64,000 nt of DNA from Actinomyces marmotae (lineage in GTDB: Bacteria; Actinomycetota; Actinomycetes; Actinomycetales; Actinomycetaceae): NCBI RefSeq assembly GCF_013177295.1, contig NZ_CP053642.1, positions 248,001 through 312,000 on the forward strand, written 5' to 3'. Under the pieces are notes generated by a model. The model saw nothing but the letters and a program-made list of their open reading frames with translations, ran no database searches and was not told where the DNA came from. The number at the start of each line of letters is the position of its first letter. Within the stretch, counting starts at the first letter, position 1. This document shows positions 57,573 through 64,000 of this stretch, one piece after another. The position numbers were made by a program, and so were the translations under genes.

Positions 57573-59717
57573 ATGACCGAGACCATCGACACCGGCGGCA
57601 CCGCGCCGCTCATCACCCCTGAACTCGTCGCGCTCGACGCCGCCCCCGGCTCTGACAAGAGCGATGTCATCACCCACCTGGCCGGAGTCGTCGCGGGCGC
57701 CGGGCGGGCCGACGCCCCCGAGGGCCTGGCATCCGACGCCCTGGCCCGAGAGGCCACCGCCCCCACCGGCATCCCCGGCGGCATCGCCATCCCGCACTGC
57801 CGCTCCGAGCACGTGCTCACCGCCAGCCTGGGATTCGCCCGCCTCGCCGAGCCGGTGGACTTCGGCGCCGCCGACGGCCAGGCCGCCGACCTCATCTTCA
57901 TGATCGCCGCCCCCGCGGGCGCCGACGACATGCACCTCAAGCTCCTCGCCAAGCTCGCCCGCGGTCTCATGCGCGCCGACTTCACCGACGCCCTGCGTAG
58001 CGCGGGAAGCGCCGAGGAGGTCGTCCGCATGGTCACCGAGCAGGTCCAGCCCGAGCTGCTCAAGGACGGCGCGAGCGCCGAGGAGGCGAGCGCTCCTGCT
58101 GCGGCCCCCGCCCCCGCCGCGGCCCCCGCTCCCGCTGCGGCCCCCGCTCCCGCTGTGGCCCCCGCGGGCGGCGAGCGCGTCATCGTCGGCGCCACCTCTT
58201 GCCCCACCGGCATCGCCCACACCTTCATGGCCGCCGAGGCCCTCGAGCAGGCGGGCGCCGAGCGCGGCATCACCGTGCGCATCGAGGGCCAGGGCTCGGG
58301 CAAGATCGACGCCCTGGACCCCGAGCTCATCAAGCGCGCAGACGCCGTCGTCTTCGCCCACGACCTGCCCATCAAGGGGCGCGAGCGCTTCGCCGGCAAG
58401 CCGGTCATCGACGTCGGCGTCAAGGCCGCCGTCAACGACGCCGGGCGCCTCATTGACCAGGCCCTCGCCGCCATCGACGATCCCGCCGCCCAGCGCGTCC
58501 CCGCCGGAGCCGCGGGCGGCCAGGGCGCCGCGGAGGAGGACGAGGGCTCCGTCCACTGGGCCCGGCGCCTTCAGCGCGCCGTCATGACCGGCGTGTCCTA
58601 CATGATCCCCTTCGTCGCGGCGGGCGGCCTGCTCATCGCCCTCGGGTTCCTGCTCGCCGGCTACGACGTCGCCAACCTCTACGGCAAGTTCTCGATCACC
58701 GACTACTCGCTGACCAACCTGCCCGGACACGAGTTCGTCCACACGATCACGAACTCGGCCGGCGACGTCCTCGGCACCGAGACGATCACGCTGGACCGCT
58801 CCGGCCTGCCTCTCTACCTCGGCTGGGCCTTCTTCCTGCTCGGCAAGGCGGCGATGGGCTTCCTCGTCCCGGCGCTCGCCGGCTACATCGCCTTCGGACT
58901 GGCCGGGCGCCCGGGCATCGCCCCCGGATTCGCCATGGGCGTGGTGGCCGAGGCCGTGGGCGCCGGCTTCATCGGCGGCCTCATCGGCGGCATCCTCGCC
59001 GGCTATTTCGCCGCCTGGCTGGCCGGCCTGGGCGTGCCGCGCTGGCTGCGCGGGCTCATGCCCGTCGTCGTCATCCCGCTGGGGACCACGCTGGTCGTGG
59101 GCGGGCTCATGTACCTCGTGCTCGGCCGACCGCTCGCGAGCATCATGACCGGGATGCAGAACGGGCTCACCTCCATGTCCGAGGGGGGCGCCTCCATCCT
59201 CCTGGGCGTCATCCTGGGCCTGATGATGTGCTTCGACCTGGGCGGGCCCGTCAACAAGGCCGCCTACCTGTTCGGGACAGCGGGCCTGGCCGCCAACACC
59301 ACCGCATCCTTCGAGATCATGGCGGCCGTCATGGCCTCCGGCATGGTGCCGCCGCTGGCCGTCTCCGTGGCGAGCTTCCTGCGGCCCCGCCTGTTCACCA
59401 AGGCCGAGGTCGAGAACGGCCGCAGTGCCTGGCTGCTCGGGCTGTCCTTCATCTCCGAGGGCGCCATCCCCTTCGCCGCCGCCGACCCGCTGCGCGTCAT
59501 CCCGGCCACCATGGCCGGTGGCGCTGTCACCGGCGCGCTGACCATGGCCCTGCACGTGGGCTCCCGAGCCCCCCACGGTGGCCTCTTCGTGGCCTTCGCC
59601 ATCACCAACGTGGTGGGCTTCCTCCTGGCGATCCTCGCCGGCGTGGTGGTGACCTCCGCGCTCGTGGTGGTCCTCAAGGGCCTCGGGCACCGCAAGGCGG
59701 CGGCGGTCGCCGCCTGA
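57573..59717 (+). CDS. fruA: Fructose PTS transporter EIIABC
   Basis: 714 aa. EIIA (about 10-150) with phospho-His in IAIPHCRS; an Ala/Pro hinge (APAPAAAPAPAAAP, about 176-196); EIIB (about 200-295) with phospho-Cys in GATSCPTGIAHTFM; then EIIC (about 330-710) with eight or more helices. Imports fructose as fructose 1-phosphate. ATG 4 nt after AAGGAAG. Confidence 0.96.
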   Translation: MTETIDTGGTAPLITPELVALDAAPGSDKSDVITHLAGVVAGAGRADAPEGLASDALAREATAPTGIPGGIAIPHCRSEHVLTASLGFARLAEPVDFGAADGQAADLIFMIAAPAGADDMHLKLLAKLARGLMRADFTDALRSAGSAEEVVRMVTEQVQPELLKDGASAEEASAPAAAPAPAAAPAPAAAPAPAVAPAGGERVIVGATSCPTGIAHTFMAAEALEQAGAERGITVRIEGQGSGKIDALDPELIKRADAVVFAHDLPIKGRERFAGKPVIDVGVKAAVNDAGRLIDQALAAIDDPAAQRVPAGAAGGQGAAEEDEGSVHWARRLQRAVMTGVSYMIPFVAAGGLLIALGFLLAGYDVANLYGKFSITDYSLTNLPGHEFVHTITNSAGDVLGTETITLDRSGLPLYLGWAFFLLGKAAMGFLVPALAGYIAFGLAGRPGIAPGFAMGVVAEAVGAGFIGGLIGGILAGYFAAWLAGLGVPRWLRGLMPVVVIPLGTTLVVGGLMYLVLGRPLASIMTGMQNGLTSMSEGGASILLGVILGLMMCFDLGGPVNKAAYLFGTAGLAANTTASFEIMAAVMASGMVPPLAVSVASFLRPRLFTKAEVENGRSAWLLGLSFISEGAIPFAAADPLRVIPATMAGGAVTGALTMALHVGSRAPHGGLFVAFAITNVVGFLLAILAGVVVTSALVVVLKGLGHRKAAAVAA

Positions 59718-59736
59718 GCCCTGCGCCCCGCCGTCA

Positions 59737-59774
59737 TCCCGGGCCCCGCTCGCCGTCGCGAGCGGGGCCCGGGA
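59737..59774 (+). terminator. fruA terminator
   Basis: 17-bp perfect stem (59737-59753 with 59758-59774) and a 4-nt loop. Confidence 0.85.
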
Positions 59775-59864
59775 CGTCTCGCGTCGGCGGGGCGCCATCG
59801 CGGCGCTCCTGCTGGCCGTCTTGAGCGCTCCGCGCGTCCGGGGCACTCCGGGTATCTTCAGTCC

Positions 59865-60266
59865 ATGCCGGCACGACGACGCATCGACCCTTCCGACGGC
59901 GCCTCCGCCGTCCGCGCCTGGGCCACCACCGGCGCCAGAGCGAGGCAGGGAGCCCGGGAGCCGTTGGCCACCGTCGACCGCCGGGTGCTCGCCACCGCCG
60001 TGCGCTACACGCTCGAGGAGCTCGCCGCCCGCGCGCCGGGTCGCAGCGTCGAGGTCCGCGTCCCGCCCTACGGGGCCACTCAGGCCGTTGCCGGGACCAC
60101 TCACCGGCGCGGTACCCCGCCCAGCGTCGTCGAAACCGATGCCGGCACCTGGCTCGCCCTGGCCACCGGCCGCCTGGCCTGGGGGGACGCCACGGGCTCG
60201 GGGGCCCTGATGGCCTCGGGGGAGCGCTGCGACCTCAGCCCCTACCTGCCCCTCATGCCCGCCTGA
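59865..60266 (+). CDS. SCP-type (sterol carrier family) small protein
   Basis: 133 aa, no membrane helix. The VRVPPYGATQAV... TPPSVVETDAGTWLALATGRLAW pattern matches actinobacterial proteins annotated as sterol carrier family (SCP-3), single-domain lipid-binding folds. In vivo role unknown. A TATCTT box (59853-59858) lies 6 nt before the ATG. Confidence 0.82.
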   Translation: MPARRRIDPSDGASAVRAWATTGARARQGAREPLATVDRRVLATAVRYTLEELAARAPGRSVEVRVPPYGATQAVAGTTHRRGTPPSVVETDAGTWLALATGRLAWGDATGSGALMASGERCDLSPYLPLMPA

Positions 60267-60366
60267 TTACGCCTCTCCCAGCGCGCGGCGCCGCGCGGCC
60301 GCCGACCCCGGCGCGGAGTCCGGGGCGACCCCTTGCGCGTGACGTGTGACTGCCGTAACGTACATT

Positions 60367-60383
60367 AAGTCATCTGAGGACTT
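60367..60383. promoter_or_regulatory. GntR operator candidate 1
   Basis: AAGTCATCTGAGGACTT is a 17-bp odd palindrome with one mismatched pair, 18 bp before the GntR gene and just after a TACATT box (60361-60366). Confidence 0.65.
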
Positions 60384-60401
60384 GAGGGGGTGGGAGGTGC
60401 C

Positions 60402-61142
60402 ATGAGCGGCCGCGTCAGCATCGTCGCCGTCATCGTCGACACCCTCCTCGCCCGCGTCGTCGCCGGCACCTACCGGCCGGGCGGCGCGCTGCCCGCCGAG
60501 TCCTCCCTGGCCGAGGACCTCCAGGTCTCGCGCCTGACCGTGCGCGAGGCCATCAAGGTCCTCGTCGCCCGCGGCGTGCTGCGCTCCCGCCAGGGCTCGG
60601 GCACCTACGTCGTCGACCCGGACCGCTGGACGGACCTGGCGGGCCTGCTCATGCTCGAGCGCGCCCGCCGTGACGAGCGTGAGGTCGGCCTGGCCCTGCT
60701 CGAGGTGCGCCGCATGCTCGAGGTCGGCTCGGCGGGGCTCGCCGCTGCTCGTCGCACCCCGGACCAGCTCGAAGCCATGGGCCGCGCCATCGGCGATCTG
60801 CGCCGCGCCCACCAGCGCGACGACGTCGAGGCCGCCGCCCGGGCCGACCTCGACTTCCACGGCCTGGTCATCCACGCGGCCGGAAACCCGCTCGTTGTGG
60901 GCACCTACGCCCCGCTGCGCGAGGAACTCATGCGCGCCAGGCTCGTGACCTCGGCCCACCCGGAGGTCAGGAGTCACGCCATCGAGCAGCATGAGCGCAT
61001 CCTGTTCGCCCTGCGCGCCGGGTCGCCCGACGCCGCCAAGGCGGCCATGCGGGCGCATATGGAGCAGACGAGCAACGACCTGCTCTCCCGCGCCCCGATC
61101 GCCCCGGCCGTCCCGGCCCTTCCAACTCCCCGCGGCCCCTGA
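60402..61142 (+). CDS. FadR-type GntR regulator
   Basis: 246 aa. N-terminal winged helix (LPAESSLAEDLQVSRLTVREAI, shown in part; about 29-75) and an all-helical FCD effector domain with the metal/ligand histidines spread through VGLALLEVRRMLE... ADLDFHGLVIHAAGN. Adjacent to a DUF1537 kinase gene, so it probably senses a four-carbon sugar acid. A near-identical operator-like sequence occurs in front of both genes. GGGAGG lies 4 nt before the ATG. Confidence 0.9.
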   Translation: MSGRVSIVAVIVDTLLARVVAGTYRPGGALPAESSLAEDLQVSRLTVREAIKVLVARGVLRSRQGSGTYVVDPDRWTDLAGLLMLERARRDEREVGLALLEVRRMLEVGSAGLAAARRTPDQLEAMGRAIGDLRRAHQRDDVEAAARADLDFHGLVIHAAGNPLVVGTYAPLREELMRARLVTSAHPEVRSHAIEQHERILFALRAGSPDAAKAAMRAHMEQTSNDLLSRAPIAPAVPALPTPRGP

Positions 61143-61205
61143 GCCGCGCCGCCCGAGGCGCCCCGTCCCCGGTCCTCACGGACGCGCCCCGCATACTCAC
61201 CAGAT

Positions 61206-61220
61206 ATTCATCAGAGGACT
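61206..61220. promoter_or_regulatory. GntR operator candidate 2
   Basis: ATTCATCAGAGGACT shares TCATC-(A/T)-GAGGACTT with candidate 1 and lies 19 bp before the DUF1537 start. Less symmetrical than candidate 1. Confidence 0.55.
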
Positions 61221-61238
61221 TGTCGCAAAGGAGCGAGC

Positions 61239-62663
61239 ATGATCACCCTCGACGAGCTCACCGCGAGGATCCCGGAGGGCCCCCGCGTCGACCCCGCCGC
61301 CATCACCGAAGGACTCAACCGCGTCCTCATCGTCCTCGATGATGACCCCACCGGCACCCAGTCCATCGCCGACCTGCCCGTGGTCACCGGCTGGACCGTC
61401 GCCGACCTCACCTGGGCGCTGAGCACCGGCGCCCCCGCCGTCTACGTCATGACCAACTCGCGGTCCCTGGACGCCCAGGACGCGGCCGAAGTCAACGCCG
61501 AGGTCGTCACCCACGCTCTGGAGGCCTCCCGGGCGACCGGGCGCGCCGTCGCCTTCGTCTCCCGCGCGGACTCCACCCTGCGCGGCCACTACCCCCTCGA
61601 GCCCGACACCATCGCCGACCTCCTTGAGGCCGACGGCGCCCGTGTCGACGGCATCATCCTGTCGCCGGCCTTCCCCGACGCGGGGAGGATCACCGTCCAC
61701 GGCACCCATTACGCAGGCTCCCCGACCACCGGGTACGTCCCCGTTGGCCAGACCGAGTTCGCCCGGGACAAGACCTTCGGGTTCCGCTCCTCCGAACTCG
61801 CCGCCTGGGTCGAGGAGAAGACCGGGGGCGCCACGCCGGCAGGCGACGTCATCGTCATCGACCTGGCCACGCTGCGCACCGACCCCGACGCCGTCGTCGC
61901 GGCCCTGCGCGGCGCGCGGGACCGCGCCCCCATCGCCGTGGACTGCGTGGAGGAGAACGATCTCCTGCTGCTCTCCCTGGCCCTCCAGAAGGCAGAGGAG
62001 GCGGGATCCACCTTCGTCTACCGCGTCGGACCGCCCTTCGTGCGCGCCCGCATCGGCCAGAGGCCCCACCTCCCGCTCACCCCCGACCAGGCCCAGCCCG
62101 CGAGCGTGGCCCCGGCCACCGACGCCCGGGGCGGCCTCATCGTCGTCGGCTCCCACGTCGGCCTGACGGGGCGGCAGGTCGACGCCCTGCGCGCGGCCAC
62201 CGCCACCCCCGAGCTCGTCCTCGACGTCCCCACCATCCTCGACCCGCGGCGACGCGACGCCCACGTCCTGGACATCGCCCGCCGCGCCGCCGCCGCCCTG
62301 GCGGAGGGCAACGTCGTCGTGCGCCGCGGCGGGGCCTTCGTGCCCGGGAGGGACCCCGAGGAGTCCCTCGACTTCGCCCGGCGCGTCTCAGCGGCCGTCG
62401 TCGAGGCCGTCCAGCGTGTCGTCGCGGCGCGCTGCCCCCGCTTCGTCATCGCCAAGGGGGGCATCACCTCATCCGATGTCGCCTCCAAGGGCCTGGGCAT
62501 CAGCCGGGCGATCGTCCGCGGCCCCATGCTCCCGGGGATCATCTCGCTGTGGGAGCCCCAGGACGGCCCCGCCGCCGGGGTCCCCTACATCGTGTTCGCC
62601 GGCAACGTCGGTGACGACGACTCCCTCGCCGTCGTCGTCAAGACCCTCAACACGACTCTCTGA
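61239..62663 (+). CDS. Four-carbon acid sugar kinase family protein (DUF1537)
   Basis: 474 aa. N-terminal DDDPTGTQS (about 34-42) and SRADSTLRGHYPLE bind substrate; the C-terminal nucleotide-binding domain has FVIAKGGITSSDVA and FAGNVGDDDSLA. Members such as OtnK and DtnK phosphorylate 3-oxo-tetronates. AAAGGAG lies 5 nt before the ATG. Partner enzymes (isomerase, dehydrogenase, permease) are missing except as remnants downstream. Confidence 0.92.
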   Translation: MITLDELTARIPEGPRVDPAAITEGLNRVLIVLDDDPTGTQSIADLPVVTGWTVADLTWALSTGAPAVYVMTNSRSLDAQDAAEVNAEVVTHALEASRATGRAVAFVSRADSTLRGHYPLEPDTIADLLEADGARVDGIILSPAFPDAGRITVHGTHYAGSPTTGYVPVGQTEFARDKTFGFRSSELAAWVEEKTGGATPAGDVIVIDLATLRTDPDAVVAALRGARDRAPIAVDCVEENDLLLLSLALQKAEEAGSTFVYRVGPPFVRARIGQRPHLPLTPDQAQPASVAPATDARGGLIVVGSHVGLTGRQVDALRAATATPELVLDVPTILDPRRRDAHVLDIARRAAAALAEGNVVVRRGGAFVPGRDPEESLDFARRVSAAVVEAVQRVVAARCPRFVIAKGGITSSDVASKGLGISRAIVRGPMLPGIISLWEPQDGPAAGVPYIVFAGNVGDDDSLAVVVKTLNTTL

Positions 62664-62833
62664 GAAGCCGCGCCGTCGGCCGGCGCCGTCGAGGCCGCCT
62701 CCGGGGCCGACGTCGTGCTCGTCGCCGTGCGCGACCAGTCCAGTTCGACGAGTTGCGGACGTCGACGCTGCTGTCGACCATCGCCGGATTGATCGGATTC
62801 CCCCTGACCGCCGCGATGTGGTCCGTCGCCTGA
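62664..62833 (+). pseudogene. Fused remnants of a dehydrogenase and a GntP-type permease
   Basis: Directly after the kinase stop, the same frame reads GAVEAASGADVVLVAVRDQ (to 62738), like the Rossmann strand of 3-hydroxyisobutyrate-type dehydrogenases. From about 62735 another frame reads FDELRTSTLLSTIAGLIGF and on to a stop at 62831-62833, like the last helix of a GntP-family sugar-acid permease. Both gene types normally accompany DUF1537 kinases. A deletion joining an internal piece of one gene to the end of another explains this. Confidence 0.6.
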
Positions 62834-62864
62834 GGATAAGGACGGGGTGTGGCAGGATGCCGCC

Positions 62865-64000
62865 GTGCGTCACGGTGAGATCCCCACGCCAGCGTCCTTC
62901 CGCTCCACCAGTCCGCTCGCCCCCCGCCGGGGCGACCGCGCGCCCGGGCGCTCGGAGGGCACTGGGCGCCTCCCGGCCCTCGGGCCCGGCGCGGTGGCGC
63001 CGGCCCCCAGCGCCCTCGATCCGCGGGCCGAGGACGAGCCCGCGATACACGAGGAGTGCGGCGTCTTCGGCGTATGGGCCCCCGGGGAGGAGGTCTCCCG
63101 TCTGTGCTATTTCGGGCTCTACGCCCTTCAGCACCGCGGCCAGGAGTCGGCCGGCATCGCCACCACCGATGGCGCCTCCATCCGCGTCTACAAGGACCTC
63201 GGCCTGGTCTCCCAGGTCTTCGACGACACCGTCCTGACCAACCTCGCCGGCCATATGGCCGTCGCCCATGTCCGCTACGCCACCACCGGCGCCACCACGT
63301 GGGAGAACGCCCAGCCGATGCTCGGCCCCGTGGCCGGCTCTACCCTCGCCCTGACCCATAACGGCAACCTCACCAACACGCGCGAGCTCATGGAGGCCGT
63401 CCACGCTGCCAGCGGCGAGGACCTCACCGGGGAGCTCGGCCGGGGCTCATCCACCGACACCGCGGTCATCACCGCGCTCATGAACCTCGTCTCCGCCACG
63501 GGCGCCCCCGCGGGTTGGGACCACGCGGCCGATCGCGCCGAGGCCTGGCCGGGCCTGCCCCCGGCCCCCGATGGCGCCCCGGCGGGTGGCGAGGACGACG
63601 GCCCCGCCCCCGACGTGGCCTCCGCCGCCCGCCGGGTCCTGCCCATGCTGCGCGGCGCCTACTCGCTGGTCTTCATGGACGAGCACACCCTCTACGCCGC
63701 CCGCGACCCCCACGGCGTGCGCCCCCTCGTCCTGGGCCGGCTCGACGCCGGATGGGTGGTCGCCTCCGAGACCGCCGCCCTGGACATCGTCGGCGCCCGC
63801 TTCGTGCGCGAGGTCGAGCCCGGAGAGCTCATCGAGATCGACGGCGGCGGCGTGCGCTCCACCCGCTTCGCCGCCGCCCGTCGCGCCGGATGCGTCTTCG
63901 AGTACGTCTACCTCGCCCGCCCCGACACGCGCATCGCGGGCCGCTCCATCATCGCCGCCCGCAACGCCATGGGCGCCATCCTCGCCCGCGAGCACGCCGT
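62865..64000 (+). CDS. purF: Amidophosphoribosyltransferase (3' end outside window)
   Basis: First 378 residues of the glutamine PRPP amidotransferase, purine step 1. Catalytic Cys is in EECGVFGVW (residue 65), with LQHRGQESAGI, HVRYATTG, LTHNGNLTN and RDPHGVRPL. The start is the GTG 6 nt after CAGGAT (62853-62858); it gives an unusually long 64-residue Arg/Pro-rich propeptide. A GTG at 62994 would give 21 residues. The glutaminase domain also has an acidic insert near residues 223-247. Confidence 0.93.
   Translation, partial: MRHGEIPTPASFRSTSPLAPRRGDRAPGRSEGTGRLPALGPGAVAPAPSALDPRAEDEPAIHEECGVFGVWAPGEEVSRLCYFGLYALQHRGQESAGIATTDGASIRVYKDLGLVSQVFDDTVLTNLAGHMAVAHVRYATTGATTWENAQPMLGPVAGSTLALTHNGNLTNTRELMEAVHAASGEDLTGELGRGSSTDTAVITALMNLVSATGAPAGWDHAADRAEAWPGLPPAPDGAPAGGEDDGPAPDVASAARRVLPMLRGAYSLVFMDEHTLYAARDPHGVRPLVLGRLDAGWVVASETAALDIVGARFVREVEPGELIEIDGGGVRSTRFAAARRAGCVFEYVYLARPDTRIAGRSIIAARNAMGAILAREHA

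Overview
The window is high-GC (roughly 70%) chromosomal DNA of an actinobacterium, most likely Actinomyces or a close oral/mucosal relative. The evidence is strong G/C bias at third codon positions, GTG and TTG starts, a secreted sialidase, GTP-type PEP carboxykinase, LmeA-like (DUF2993) and LppM-like envelope proteins, a GT87 glycosyltransferase, and many genes whose start codon lies 6-7 nt after a TAnnnT box (leaderless mRNA architecture). I see no rRNA, phage, insertion sequence or CRISPR array. The genus is an inference from gene content.

Layout. 0.2-5.1 kb (minus): App1-like phosphatase, GT87 glycosyltransferase, MFS transporter, LRV-type membrane protein. 5.2-16.1 kb (plus): an 11-kb signalling and envelope block made of a PP2C phosphatase, an FHA protein, a degenerate-FHA/winged-helix protein and two LmeA-like proteins; then a 22-nt tandem repeat array; then a Bat-type operon (MoxR ATPase, DUF58, small membrane protein, two VWA proteins, TPR protein). 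16.1-21.6 kb: TetR regulator, Nudix hydrolase, M50 protease, DoxX, tRNA-Gly(CCC), TM2 protein, dCTP deaminase and an unknown protein. 21.8-24.0 kb: sialidase ending in choline-binding-type repeats, behind a palindromic operator. 24.1-31.7 kb: housekeeping enzymes (exonuclease, serine hydrolase, nitroreductase, ExoIII, SDR, thiol peroxidase, PyrE), an XRE/ImmA pair with its own palindrome, and a TrmH-type methyltransferase. 31.9-37.1 kb: class II aldolase and a sugar ABC importer without an ATPase. 37.2-52.2 kb: purine synthesis (purA, purD, purC, purS, purQ, purL) mixed with LppM-like lipoproteins, pckG and a TreT-like glycosyltransferase. 52-64 kb: two paralogous four-helix membrane proteins, gdhA, the fructose operon fruR-fruK-fruA with twin operators, an SCP-type protein, a GntR regulator with a DUF1537 sugar-acid kinase, a decayed gene remnant, and purF running off the window.

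Seven purine genes (purA, D, C, S, Q, L, F) lie within 27 kb as separate transcription units. Carbon entry (fructose PTS, sugar ABC importer, sialidase), aldolase, PEPCK and glutamate dehydrogenase suggest a host-glycan and sugar-using lifestyle. The most unusual features are the 22-nt GAGACCGGTC repeat family at two loci, the PP2C/FHA/LmeA/MoxR-VWA block, the DnaA-box group in a 564-bp convergent gap, the decayed sugar-acid operon, and an apparent frame change at the end of the ImmA gene.
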